A DNA stretch of 64,000 nt from Streptomyces sp. NBC_01451. GTDB taxonomy: Bacteria; Actinomycetota; Actinomycetes; Streptomycetales; Streptomycetaceae. The DNA lies in assembly GCF_036227485.1 (NCBI RefSeq), contig NZ_CP109479.1, positions 2,294,001 to 2,358,000 of the forward strand, written 5' to 3'. Positions 42,198 to 51,310 of this stretch are shown piece by piece. The translations under genes were made by a program, and so were the position numbers. The notes beneath the pieces were generated by a model. It searched no databases and was not told where the DNA came from. It worked only from the letters and a program-made list of their open reading frames with translations. Position 1 is the first letter of the stretch; each line of letters begins with the position of its first letter.

Positions 42198-42991
42198 CGG
42201 TCCGCCCCCTTCCCGTCCGTCTCCGCATCCCTCTTCAGGCCCGTCTCCACGCCCGTCCTCCCGTCCCGGTTCCTGTCCCTCGCCGCACGGCGGCCCTGGG
42301 CCCAGAGAACGGCGGGTGCCGCGAGCGCGGCCACCAGGACCGGCACACCCGCCGGCAGTACGGGCAGCAGTCCCAGCCCCAGCACCACCGCGAGGCCCGC
42401 GGCAGCGCGCTCCACGCCGGACTTCAGCATCGGCGCGAGCAGCGCCAGGAAGACGGCCGGCCCGGCGGCGTCCAAGCCCCAGGCGTCGGTGTCCCCGATG
42501 GCCTCGGCCCCCAGCCCGCCGAGCAGCGTCGTGAGGTTCCACAGCACGTACAGGGTGAGTCCCGTGACGGTGAAACCGATACGGGCGCTGCGCCGCGTGG
42601 GCTGCGCCAGGGCGACCACCGTGGTCTCGTCGATGACCCATTGGGCCGCGAACGGACGCACCGCGCGCGGGAGGGCCAACAGCTGCGACAGACGCAGCCC
42701 GTAGAAGGCGTTGCGCACCCCCAGGAAGAACGCGCCCGCTGCCGCGGTGAGCGGATTGCCGCCGGCCGCGAGCGCGCCCACGAGCGCGAACTGGGAGGCC
42801 CCGGTGAACACCAGAAGGCTGAGCGCACAGGTCTGCGGAAGCGTGAGCCCACTGCTCGCCGACGTCACCCCGAAGGCGAAACCGGACAGTCCGACGGCGA
42901 TCCCGACTCCGAGGGCGTCTCGGACGACGGCGGCGTCCGGCTTGTCTCCGTCGTCGGCACGTATGTCTGCGAGAGCTGCTTGTTCTGCCAT
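42194..42991 (-). CDS. azlC: AzlC-type branched-chain amino acid exporter subunit
   Basis: The 265-residue large subunit of an AzlCD exporter, with signature GIAVGLSGFAFGVTSASSGL, SLLVFTGASQFALVGAL and GVRNAFYGLRL near the N-terminus. The last 25 residues are a charged cytoplasmic tail. ATG 42991 is the only good start; no other start codon lies before the conserved core. This makes it overlap the upstream AraC gene by 127 bp in another frame. It is probably cotranscribed with and controlled by that regulator. Confidence 0.93.
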   Translation of the reverse strand: MAEQAALADIRADDGDKPDAAVVRDALGVGIAVGLSGFAFGVTSASSGLTLPQTCALSLLVFTGASQFALVGALAAGGNPLTAAAGAFFLGVRNAFYGLRLSQLLALPRAVRPFAAQWVIDETTVVALAQPTRRSARIGFTVTGLTLYVLWNLTTLLGGLGAEAIGDTDAWGLDAAGPAVFLALLAPMLKSGVERAAAGLAVVLGLGLLPVLPAGVPVLVAALAAPAVLWAQGRRAARDRNRDGRTGVETGLKRDAETDGKGADR

Positions 42992-43854
42992 CCGTCCGAC
43001 GGTAGGAGCAGGTGCTCCGCCGGGTCTTGTACGTTCTTGCGCTCGCGCTGGTACGCCCCTGGGGGCACGCCCACGATCCGGGTGAAGTGCCGGTTGAGGT
43101 GCGGCTGATCGGTGAAGCCGACGGCGACGGCCGCGTCGGCGGGTGCGGTCCCCGCGTCCAGCAGCCGTCGGGCCCGCCGCACCCGCGCGTCCGTCAGCCA
43201 CGCGTGAGGCGGCAACCCGTATGTGTCACGGAAGGCCCGCAGCAGCGCGAAGGGGCTGGTGCCCAGGTCCCTGGCGAGTTTCTCCAGGGTCGGCGGCCCG
43301 GCCATCGTCTCCTCCAGCACGGCACGCGCGCGTGCCGCGATCCGCCCACCCGCCGTGGGCACGACCCGGTCCGGCAGGGCCCCGCCGTTGAGCCGGAGCA
43401 GCCGGGTCACCGCGACCCGCAGCAGCGTGTCGGCGGCCAACGCGTTGCCCTCCTCGGCCGCACGCAGCACTTCGTGAACCAGAGTGACCGAGTACGGATC
43501 GTCGAACACGGGGGCGGCAAAGCCCGGGGTCCCCCGGATCGCCGTCGTCTCCGCGGCGATCTCGGCCACCACTTCGGGCGCTGGGTAGACAGCCCCGTAC
43601 CGCCACCCCTCGGGAACCCCCGCGCGCCCTGTGTGCGGCGTATCGGGATTGACCAGCGCGAGAGCCCCCGGCCCCGCGTACTGATCGGTTCCTCCATGGT
43701 GGAAGACCTCCGCGCCCTCGGTGATGGCGGCGATGACGAAGTTCTCGTGGGTGTGCCGGACAAAGGTCTTGTGGATGTACCGCGCACGCAGAAGGTCGAC
43801 ACCGGGCAGGTCCGCGTACCGCCAGTGCCGAGCCCGCTCACCCGAACCCGCCAT
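42865..43854 (-). CDS. AraC-family regulator of the azlCD exporter
   Basis: The 329 residues have an N-terminal AraC cupin domain (about 1-150; HTHENFVIAAITEG, HTGRAG) and a C-terminal pair of helix-turn-helix motifs (about 185-280; LEKLARDLGTSPFALLRAFRD and DAAVAVGFTDQPHLNRHFTR). The final 45 residues (Ser/Pro/Thr-rich) lie beyond the DNA-binding domain and are read across the start of azlC. Its location and direction suggest it senses an amino acid and activates azlCD. Confidence 0.92.
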   Translation of the reverse strand: MAGSGERARHWRYADLPGVDLLRARYIHKTFVRHTHENFVIAAITEGAEVFHHGGTDQYAGPGALALVNPDTPHTGRAGVPEGWRYGAVYPAPEVVAEIAAETTAIRGTPGFAAPVFDDPYSVTLVHEVLRAAEEGNALAADTLLRVAVTRLLRLNGGALPDRVVPTAGGRIAARARAVLEETMAGPPTLEKLARDLGTSPFALLRAFRDTYGLPPHAWLTDARVRRARRLLDAGTAPADAAVAVGFTDQPHLNRHFTRIVGVPPGAYQRERKNVQDPAEHLLLPSDGWQNKQLSQTYVPTTETSRTPPSSETPSESGSPSDCPVSPSG

Positions 43855-44070
43855 GCCCCCATTCTCCGCGAAGGGGACTCAGCCCGCCGAGACGCACCCC
43901 CACGCACCCGCAGCCGCGACGCCGGAAAGGGGAGGTGCCGGAGCCGAACGCACGACCACCGGCCGGCAGCCCGCACTCAACCGCGCCGCCTCACCGCCGC
44001 ACGGCCCCATCCCACCCTGCCTCGCCGCATCCCGCCCCACCGCCGCAGACGAACTCGCAGGTCAGGGCAA

Positions 44071-44093
44071 TTGTCAGTGCCGAGGTGCAGGAT
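44071..44093 (+). promoter_or_regulatory. RecA-independent (PafBC-type) damage promoter of lhr
   Basis: TTGTCAGTG, 8 nt, CAGGAT: the -35-side element is perfect and the -10 hexamer departs from TAnnnT only at its first base. The lhr ATG begins 7 nt after the hexamer, so the mRNA would be leaderless. Confidence 0.7.
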
Positions 44094-44099
44094 GGACGC

Positions 44100-47000
44100 A
44101 TGGTCAGCTCCGCACACCGAGCCCTCGACGGCTTCTCCCCCGCGACCCGCGGCTGGTTCACGGGGGCCTTCTCCGCGCCCACCGCGGCCCAGGCAGGCGC
44201 GTGGGCGGCCATCGGCGAGGGCTCGGACGTGCTGGTGGTCGCCCCGACCGGCTCGGGCAAGACGCTCGCCGCGTTCCTCGCCGCACTCGACCAGCTCACC
44301 TCGGCACCCGCGCCCGCCGACCCCCGCAAACGCTGCCGCGTGCTCTATGTGTCACCGCTCAAGGCCCTCGCGGTCGACGTGGAGCGCAACCTGCGCAGCC
44401 CCCTCACGGGCATCCGCCAGGAATCCGTGCGCCTGGGCCTGCCCGAGCCCGAGGTCAAGGTGGGCATCCGCTCCGGCGACACCCCGCCCGCCGAGCGCCG
44501 CGCCCTGGCCATCCGCCCGCCGGACATCCTGATCACCACCCCCGAGTCGCTGTTCCTGATGCTCACGTCGGCCACGCGCGACGCGCTGACCGGCGTGGAG
44601 ACGGTGATCCTGGACGAGGTGCACGCGGTCGCGGGCACCAAACGCGGCGCGCATCTCGCGCTCTCCCTGGAGCGGCTGGACGAGCTGTTGCCGAGGCCCG
44701 CCCGCCGCATCGGCCTCTCCGCGACCGTCCGCCCGGTCGACGAGATCGCGCGTTACCTCTCCCCCCAGCGAAAGGTGGAGATCGTCCAGCCCAAGTCCGA
44801 CAAGGAGTTCGACCTCTCGGTCGTCGTCCCGGTCGAGGACCTGGGCGAACTGGGCGGCTCCCCGGTCGCCGACGCGAACGAGGGAGCGGAACGGCCGTCC
44901 ATCTGGCCGCACGTGGAGGAGCGGATCGCCGATCTCGTCCAGGCGCACCGCTCGACGATCGTGTTCGCCAACTCCCGCCGCCTCGCCGAGCGTCTGTGCA
45001 ACCGGCTCAACGAGATCGCGTACGAGCGGGCCACCGGCGAACCCCTCGCCGAACACCACGCTCCCGCCGAGCTGATGGGCGGCTCGGGCGCGGCCCAGGG
45101 TGCCCCTCCGGTCATCGCCCGGGCCCACCACGGCTCGGTCTCCAAGGAGCAGCGCGCGCTCGTCGAGGAAGACCTCAAAGCGGGCCGACTGCCGGCTGTG
45201 GTGGCCACCTCCAGCCTCGAACTGGGCATCGACATGGGCGCAGTGGACCTGGTCGTCCAGGTCGAGTCACCCCCGTCCGTGGCCTCCGGGCTGCAACGCG
45301 TCGGCCGTGCCGGGCACCAGGTGGGCGCGGTCTCCACGGGCGTCGTCTTCCCCAAGTACCGGGGTGACCTCGTCCAGGCGGCCGTGGTCACCGAGCGCAT
45401 GCGCACCGGTTCCATCGAGTCCCTGCGGGTCCCCGCCAACCCCCTGGACGTCCTCGCCCAGCAGCTCGTCGCGATGGTGGCGCTGGACACCTGGCAGGTC
45501 GACGACCTGCTGGCCACGGTCCGCCGGGCGGCGCCCTTCGCGTCCCTCCCGGAGTCGGCGTTCACCGCGGTCCTCGACATGCTCGCGGGCCGCTATCCGT
45601 CCGACGCGTTCGCGGAGTTGCGCCCGCGCGTGGTGTGGGACCGCGTCGCCGGCACGGTGACCGGCCGCCCGGGCGCACAGCGGCTCGCCGTCACCTCCGG
45701 GGGCACGATTCCCGACCGCGGGCTCTTCGGGGTCTTCCTCGCCGGCGCCGACCCCAAGAAGGGCGGCGGCCGGGTCGGCGAGCTGGACGAGGAGATGGTG
45801 TACGAGTCCCGCGTGGGGGACGTCTTCACCCTCGGTACGAGCTCCTGGCGCATCGAGGACATCACCCGCGACCGGGTCCTGGTGTCCCCCGCTCCCGGGG
45901 TCCCCGGCCGTCTCCCCTTCTGGAAGGGCGACCAGCTGGGCCGCCCGCTCGAACTGGGCCGCGCGGTGGGCGCGTTCCTGCGCGAGGTCGGCTCCCTGCC
46001 CGAGGAGGACGCCCGCCGCCGGCTCCTCGCCGCCGGACTCGACACCTGGGCCGCCGGCAACGTGATCTCCTACCTGGCCGAACAGCGCGAGGCCTGCGGG
46101 CACATCCCGGACGACCGGACCATCGTCGTGGAGCAGTTCCGGGACGAACTCGGCGACTGGCGGGTCGTCGTCCACTCCCCTTTCGGCGCCCAGGTCCACG
46201 CCCCGTGGGCACTCGCGCTCAGCGCCCGCCTGTCCGAGCGGTACGGCATGGACGCCCAGGTCATGCACGCCGACGACGGCATCGTGCTGCGTCTCCCGGA
46301 CGCCGATCTGATGAGCCTGGACCTGCTCGACCAGGAGCCGGTGAGGGCCGGCCTGGAGTACGACGCGGAGAGGGCTCCCGTGGGCGCCGCGGACGTCGCC
46401 TTCGACAAGGGCGAGGTCAACCAGATCGTCACCGACCAGGTGGGCGGCTCCGCCCTGTTCGCGGCCCGCTTCCGCGAGTGCGCCGCGCGCGCCCTACTGC
46501 TCCCGCGCCGCAGCCCCGGCAAACGCACCCCGCTGTGGCAGCAACGCCAGCGGGCCTCCCAACTGCTCCAGGTGGCAAGCGAGTTCGGCTCGTTCCCCAT
46601 CGTTCTCGAAGCGGTCCGCGAATGCCTCCAGGACGTCTTCGACGTGCCCGGTCTCGTGGAACTGATGGGTGACATCGAGTCCCGCAAGGTGCGCCTGGTC
46701 GAGGTCACCACCCCCGAGCCGTCCCCCTTCGCCCGCTCCCTCCTCTTCGGATACGTCGCACAGTTCCTGTACGAGGGTGACTCGCCGCTGGCCGAGCGGC
46801 GCGCCGCCGCCCTGTCGCTGGACTCGCGGCTGCTGGCCGAGTTGCTGGGCCAGGCGGAGCTGCGCGAACTGCTCGACGCCGAGGTCCTGGCCGAACTGGA
46901 GCGGGAACTCCAGTGGCTCACCGAGGACCGGCGCGCGAAGGACGCCGAGAGCGTCGCGGACCTGCTGCGTCTGCTCGGCCCGCTCACCGACGCCGAGCTG

Positions 47001-48947
47001 GCCGGGCGCGGCGCCGATCCGCAGTGGGCCCGGGAGCTGGCAGGCGCGCGTCGCGCGATCCGGGTCCGCATCGGCGGCGCCGACCACTGGGCGGCGATCG
47101 AGGACGCGGGCCGTCTGCGCGACGCGCTCGGCACGGCGTTGCCCGTGGGCGTCCCGGAGGCCTTCACCGAGCCGGTCAAGGACCCGCTCGGCGACCTCCT
47201 CGCCCGCCACGCCCGCACCCACGGCCCGTTCACCTCAGCCACGGCGGCCACCCGTTTCGGCCTGGGCGTGGCGGTCACCGAGGGCGCGCTTCATCGTCTG
47301 GCAGCGAGTGGCCGCGTCGTACAAGGGGAGTTCCACCCGGCCGGCATCGGCCAGGAGTGGTGCGACGCGGCGGTTCTGCGCCGCCTCCGGCGCCGTTCCC
47401 TGGCCGCCCTGCGGCACGAACTGGAGCCGGTGCCGCCCGCGGCGCTCGCGCAGTTCCTGCCGCAGTGGCAGCACGTCGGCAAGGGCCACGGTCTGCGCGG
47501 CGTCGACGGGCTGGTGCGCGCGGTCGAGCAGTTGCAGGGCGCCTCCGTGCCGGCGTCGGCCCTGGAGAAGCTGGTCCTGCCGTCCCGGGTGGCGAACTAC
47601 GCCCCCGCGATGCTCGACGAGCTCACGGCGGCCGGGGAGATCGTCTGGGCCGGGGCGGGCGCCCTCCCCGGCAAGGACGGCTGGGTGTCCCTGTACCTGG
47701 CGGACACGGCCCCGCTCCTCCTGCCACCGCCCCACCCCCTGGAACCCACCGCACTCCACCAGTCCGTCCTCGACGCCCTCACCGGGGGCTACGGGCTCTT
47801 CTTCCGCCAGATCGCCGACCAGGTCCGCGCCACCACGCACCCGGACGCCACCGATCCCCAGCTGGCCGACACCGTCTGGGACCTGGCCTGGTCGGGCCGG
47901 CTCACCAACGACACGCTCGCCCCGATGCGCTCTCTCCTCGGCTCGGGCCGTACGGCAGGCTCGACGGCACACCGGGCGAAACGCGCCGTCCCGCGCGGCA
48001 GATACGGCTCGCTGACGGCCGCCGCCCGCCCAGCCTCCCGCAGCGGTCCGCCGACCGTGGCGGGCCGCTGGTCCCTGCTCCCCGGACCTGAGCCCGACCC
48101 CACCGTCCGCGCCCACGCCCTGGCCCGCACCCTGCTGGACCGCCACGGGGTGGTGACCCGGGGAGCCGTTTCCGCGGAGGGCGTCGAGGGCGGCTTCTCG
48201 GCCGTGTACCGCATCCTCTCCGCCTTCGAGGACAGCGGTCAGGCCCGTCGCGGCTACGTGGTGGAGGGCCTCGGCGCCGCCCAGTTCGCCATGGACGGCG
48301 CGGTGGACCGCCTCAGGGCAACAGCGAACGCCCGGGACCGCGGCGACTCCCACCCCGCCCCGGCCTTCGGCACCGGCACGGCCGGCGCGCACGAAACCGC
48401 CTCCCCCGCCGACCACGGCTTCACAAAGGACTTCGACCTCGGCCTCGACCTCGACTTCGGCTCCGAATCCCCCCACGCCCCCGTCGCACAGAGCGGACAC
48501 GCCTCCAGCCACGGTTTCGCCGGAAGCGCCCTGCCCCGGGCCGCCTCCTCCGAGGCCGGCCGTGCCGTCGTCCTCGCCGCCGCCGATCCGGCGAACGCGT
48601 ACGGTGGTGCGCTGCCCTGGCCCGAACCCCCGACCGGCGCCGGCCACAAACCGGGCCGCAAGGCGGGTTCACTGGTGGTACTGGTCGACGGGGAACTGAC
48701 GCTCTACATGGAGCGCGGCGGCAAGACGCTGCTCGCCTGGCCCTCCGAACCGGACGGCCGGACCACCGAGGACCCGCGTCTGCGCGCGGCGTCGGAAGCC
48801 CTCTCCACTGCGGCCCGCGCGGGTTCCCTCGGCACCGTCACGGTGGAGCGAGTCAACGGCGCCTCGGCCCTGACCTCCCCCTTCGGCACCCTCCTGGAAG
48901 GAGCGGGCTTCATCGCGACCCCCCGCGGACTACGCCTCCGCGCCTGA
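44100..48947 (+). CDS. lhr: Large helicase-related protein Lhr (SF2 DNA helicase)
   Basis: Lhr is a 3'-5' translocase/RNA:DNA helicase of DNA repair. The 1615 residues fit the full-length actinobacterial form (about 1500) with a longer tail. The core (about 1-850) shows Walker A APTGSGKT (48-55), the DEVH box (LDEVHAV), SATVRP, SSLELGIDMG and QRVGRAGHQ. The Lhr C-terminal region of winged helices follows. A roughly 80-residue Asp/Ser/His-rich insertion near residue 1430 (DFDLGLDLDFGSES) is low complexity and probably a streptomycete addition. It is followed 78 bp later by nei2; mycobacteria keep the same lhr-nei2 pair. Confidence 0.95.
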   Translation: MVSSAHRALDGFSPATRGWFTGAFSAPTAAQAGAWAAIGEGSDVLVVAPTGSGKTLAAFLAALDQLTSAPAPADPRKRCRVLYVSPLKALAVDVERNLRSPLTGIRQESVRLGLPEPEVKVGIRSGDTPPAERRALAIRPPDILITTPESLFLMLTSATRDALTGVETVILDEVHAVAGTKRGAHLALSLERLDELLPRPARRIGLSATVRPVDEIARYLSPQRKVEIVQPKSDKEFDLSVVVPVEDLGELGGSPVADANEGAERPSIWPHVEERIADLVQAHRSTIVFANSRRLAERLCNRLNEIAYERATGEPLAEHHAPAELMGGSGAAQGAPPVIARAHHGSVSKEQRALVEEDLKAGRLPAVVATSSLELGIDMGAVDLVVQVESPPSVASGLQRVGRAGHQVGAVSTGVVFPKYRGDLVQAAVVTERMRTGSIESLRVPANPLDVLAQQLVAMVALDTWQVDDLLATVRRAAPFASLPESAFTAVLDMLAGRYPSDAFAELRPRVVWDRVAGTVTGRPGAQRLAVTSGGTIPDRGLFGVFLAGADPKKGGGRVGELDEEMVYESRVGDVFTLGTSSWRIEDITRDRVLVSPAPGVPGRLPFWKGDQLGRPLELGRAVGAFLREVGSLPEEDARRRLLAAGLDTWAAGNVISYLAEQREACGHIPDDRTIVVEQFRDELGDWRVVVHSPFGAQVHAPWALALSARLSERYGMDAQVMHADDGIVLRLPDADLMSLDLLDQEPVRAGLEYDAERAPVGAADVAFDKGEVNQIVTDQVGGSALFAARFRECAARALLLPRRSPGKRTPLWQQRQRASQLLQVASEFGSFPIVLEAVRECLQDVFDVPGLVELMGDIESRKVRLVEVTTPEPSPFARSLLFGYVAQFLYEGDSPLAERRAAALSLDSRLLAELLGQAELRELLDAEVLAELERELQWLTEDRRAKDAESVADLLRLLGPLTDAELAGRGADPQWARELAGARRAIRVRIGGADHWAAIEDAGRLRDALGTALPVGVPEAFTEPVKDPLGDLLARHARTHGPFTSATAATRFGLGVAVTEGALHRLAASGRVVQGEFHPAGIGQEWCDAAVLRRLRRRSLAALRHELEPVPPAALAQFLPQWQHVGKGHGLRGVDGLVRAVEQLQGASVPASALEKLVLPSRVANYAPAMLDELTAAGEIVWAGAGALPGKDGWVSLYLADTAPLLLPPPHPLEPTALHQSVLDALTGGYGLFFRQIADQVRATTHPDATDPQLADTVWDLAWSGRLTNDTLAPMRSLLGSGRTAGSTAHRAKRAVPRGRYGSLTAAARPASRSGPPTVAGRWSLLPGPEPDPTVRAHALARTLLDRHGVVTRGAVSAEGVEGGFSAVYRILSAFEDSGQARRGYVVEGLGAAQFAMDGAVDRLRATANARDRGDSHPAPAFGTGTAGAHETASPADHGFTKDFDLGLDLDFGSESPHAPVAQSGHASSHGFAGSALPRAASSEAGRAVVLAAADPANAYGGALPWPEPPTGAGHKPGRKAGSLVVLVDGELTLYMERGGKTLLAWPSEPDGRTTEDPRLRAASEALSTAARAGSLGTVTVERVNGASALTSPFGTLLEGAGFIATPRGLRLRA

Positions 48948-49025
48948 TCACCGGCCGCCTGCTCCCCCGCTCGCCCACTACCCCGCTAAAGACCCCGTCC
49001 CACCTCGGCATGTCACCCTGGATGC

Positions 49026-49865
49026 ATGCCCGAAGGTGACACGGTCTGGCAGGCCGCGAAGCGACTGCACAACGCACTCGCCGGCACGGTACTGACCCGT
49101 TCCGACCTCCGTGTGCCCAGGTACGCCACGGCCGACCTCACCGGCCGCGCCGTCCTGGAGGTCACCCCGCGCGGCAAACACCTCCTCACCCGTGTCGAGG
49201 GCGGCCTGACCCTGCACTCGCATCTGCGGATGGACGGCGCCTGGAAGGTGTACGAGAACGGCCGACGCTGGAGCGGCGGCCCGTCCCACCAGATCCGGGC
49301 GATCCTCGGCACCGCGGACCGCACCGCCGTCGGCTACCGCCTCCCCGTGCTCGAACTGCTGCGCACCACCGACGAACACCGGGCGGTCGGCCATCTCGGC
49401 CCCGACCTCCTGGGCCCGGACTGGGACCCCGACCAGGCTCTCGCCAACCTCCTCGCGGACCCTGCCCGCTCTCTGGGCGAAGCGCTGCTCGACCAGCGCA
49501 ATCTCGCCGGCATCGGCAACGTCTACAAGAGCGAGCTGTGCTTCCTCCTGGGCGCCACCCCCTGGCTCCCTGTCGGCGCCCTGCCCGCCGACCGCACCGC
49601 GAAGCTGCCCGCCCTCGCGAAGAAGCTCCTCGAAGCCAACCGGGACCGCCCGGTCCGCAGTACGACGGGCCGCCGCGGCCAGGACCTCTTCGTGTACGGC
49701 CGGGCACCGCGCCCCTGTCTGCGCTGCCGAACCCCCGTCCGCGTCGCCAACCAGGGCGACGGCTCCCGCGAACGCCCCACCTACTGGTGCCCGGCCTGCC
49801 AACTGGGCCCGGCCCCCGCCCCCGGAGCCGCCAGGACACAGCGGAAGCCACTCCCGTACGACTGA
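49026..49865 (+). CDS. nei2: Endonuclease VIII-type DNA glycosylase
   Basis: This Fpg/Nei-family glycosylase/AP lyase removes oxidised bases. The 279 residues start with MPEGDTVW, giving the catalytic N-terminal Pro and Glu. A helix-two-turn-helix follows (LLDQRNLAGIGNVYKSE), then a C-terminal zinc finger (CLRCRTP and CPACQ). The PEGDTV rather than PELPEVE start indicates the Nei2 branch. It lies downstream of lhr on the same strand and may share its damage-responsive promoter. No ribosome-binding site is obvious at its ATG, so it may also be leaderless. Confidence 0.93.
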   Translation: MPEGDTVWQAAKRLHNALAGTVLTRSDLRVPRYATADLTGRAVLEVTPRGKHLLTRVEGGLTLHSHLRMDGAWKVYENGRRWSGGPSHQIRAILGTADRTAVGYRLPVLELLRTTDEHRAVGHLGPDLLGPDWDPDQALANLLADPARSLGEALLDQRNLAGIGNVYKSELCFLLGATPWLPVGALPADRTAKLPALAKKLLEANRDRPVRSTTGRRGQDLFVYGRAPRPCLRCRTPVRVANQGDGSRERPTYWCPACQLGPAPAPGAARTQRKPLPYD

Positions 49866-49939
49866 CACCGCACCCGTACGGCTGGCATCGCACCGCGCCC
49901 TCACGCCCCCGTCGCTCGGACCGGAGCCGCACGACCAAT

Positions 49940-49952
49940 TGACGATCCGTCA
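49940..49952 (+). promoter_or_regulatory. Palindromic operator overlapping the SDR promoter
   Basis: TGACG-ATC-CGTCA is a perfect inverted repeat. Its first bases form part of a -35-like TTGACG (49939-49944). An 18-bp spacer leads to TACCGT, which ends 6 nt before the SDR ATG. A repressor bound here would block the promoter; TetR-type regulators commonly use such sites. Confidence 0.6.
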
Positions 49953-49974
49953 GAAACCCTCGTACCGTCCCAGC

Positions 49975-50739
49975 ATGCCCGTACAGGCGTACGACCTCAC
50001 CGGACGCACCGCATTCGTCACCGGGGCCGCCAGCGGCATCGGACGCGCATCCGCCGTACTGCTCGCCGAGGCGGGCGCCCTGGTGCACTGTGCCGACCGG
50101 GACGCGCAGGGACTGCACGAGACGGCGACCCTGATCAAGGGCATGGGCGGCACAGCCCGTACCCATCACCTGGACGTCACCGACCGGGCCCAGGTCCGGC
50201 AGGCCGTGGCCGCGTGCGAGCGACTGGACGTCATGGCGGCGGTCGCCGGGATCATGCACAGCAGTCCCGTCCTGGAGACCCGCGACGAGGATCTCGACCG
50301 GGTCCTCGGCATCAACTTCAAGGGGGTGCTCTACGCCTGCCAGGAGGCGGCCCGCGTGATGATCTCCCGGAACACCAGGGGCAGCATCGTCACCATGGCC
50401 TCGGGCGCCGTCGACACGGGCAACCCCGGCCTGCTCTGCTACGGCGTCGCGAAGGCAGCCGTGGTCCAGCTGACGAAGACGCTGGCCGCCGAGATCGGCC
50501 GCCACGGCATCCGCGTCAACGCGGTCGCGCCGGGCTGGATCCGTACCCCGATGACCGACCGCCACGACGGCGAGGCGCAGGCGCGCACCGAGGCTCTGAT
50601 GTCCCGGATGGCCCCGCTGGGCCGGGTCGGCGAACCGGAGGAGGTCGCCCACGCGGTACTGCACCTGGCGTCCGACGCGTCGGCGTTCACGACGGGCCAG
50701 ATCCTCCGCCCGAACGGCGGCGTGGCGATGCCCTGGTAG
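49975..50739 (+). CDS. Short-chain dehydrogenase/reductase
   Basis: A 254-residue classical SDR with the NAD(P)-binding TGAASGIG (about 16-23), Asp41 at the end of the second strand (VHCADRD, favouring NAD over NADP), and catalytic Ser143, Tyr156 and Lys160 in YGVAK. It ends GGVAMPW. The substrate is unknown; family members act on 3-oxoacyl or sterol-like alcohols. The ATG has no ribosome-binding site and lies 6 nt after a -10-like TACCGT, so the message is probably leaderless. Confidence 0.92.
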   Translation: MPVQAYDLTGRTAFVTGAASGIGRASAVLLAEAGALVHCADRDAQGLHETATLIKGMGGTARTHHLDVTDRAQVRQAVAACERLDVMAAVAGIMHSSPVLETRDEDLDRVLGINFKGVLYACQEAARVMISRNTRGSIVTMASGAVDTGNPGLLCYGVAKAAVVQLTKTLAAEIGRHGIRVNAVAPGWIRTPMTDRHDGEAQARTEALMSRMAPLGRVGEPEEVAHAVLHLASDASAFTTGQILRPNGGVAMPW

Positions 50740-51001
50740 ACAGCGATGCCCCGGTAGACCCTGCACCGCCACCGACTCCCGCACCGGCGCGCCCCCGCAC
50801 CGCTGCCCCGACCCCCACGACCCGCGCCGCCCGAGCCTTCGGCACACAGTGCACCGGCAGGAGGCTCAGGCCCCACCCCCCGGCCGCGACCGTCCCCTCC
50901 AGCACCCCCGCACCGGGCGCCAGCGCGAGGCGCAGCACGGCCCACCACCACACGACACCGAGCCCCAGCAGCGCCCCCCGGCGAACTGTCCGCACCGCCA
51001 T
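50687..51001 (-). CDS. Small conserved hydrophobic protein overlapping the SDR gene end
   Basis: A 104-residue ORF whose ATG follows an excellent GGAGG (6-nt spacing). The first 60 residues (LLGLGVVWWWAVLRLAL, then AAGGWGLSLLPVHCVPKARA) hold a membrane-like segment and a Gly/Trp/Cys motif I recall from other streptomycete hypotheticals. The rest is Arg/Gly/Ser-rich. Its 3' end overlaps the last 53 bp of the convergent SDR gene. Function unknown; the conserved part may end well before the stop. Confidence 0.55.
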   Translation of the reverse strand: MAVRTVRRGALLGLGVVWWWAVLRLALAPGAGVLEGTVAAGGWGLSLLPVHCVPKARAARVVGVGAAVRGRAGAGVGGGAGSTGASLSTRASPRRRSGGGSGPS

Positions 51002-51310
51002 GGCCCACCTCCAGCCCCACGCTAGAACGCCACGCCCACCTGAACACAGGGCGCATCACCGGCACAGAGGCGCACCGCTTTCCCAGGGAGCGCCGCCCGG
51101 GAAACCCGCACGCGCCCGCCTCCTCCCCACCATGACCGCCGTACGACCCACCGGCAAACGCACCAGGGGACGGCCCCCACGAGAGTGCGCGGCGAGCGCG
51201 CTGCGAGCGCCCGGGGGCGTGCGCACAACGCGAAAACCCCGACCGCACTCCCCCGGGTCTGCCCGGAGGAGCCCCGGCCGGGGCTCTCACACACTCACTG
51301 ATCGCGCACC
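51002..51310. other. Region between small hydrophobic gene and clgR
   Basis: No supported gene; ORFs on both strands have low-complexity Arg/Pro/Gly translations without a ribosome-binding site. It holds the clgR terminator at 51269-51286 and the start region of the small hydrophobic protein gene. Confidence 0.5.
51269..51286 (-). terminator. Terminator after clgR
   Basis: The perfect 18-bp palindrome GAGCCCCGGCCGGGGCTC lies 24 bp past the clgR stop and would end the rimO-pgsA-cinA-clgR transcript. Confidence 0.7.

Noticed and set aside
51022..51294. 90-codon minus-strand ORF before clgR terminator
   Set aside because: No ribosome-binding site, Arg/Gly/Cys-rich random-like translation, overlaps a palindromic terminator.
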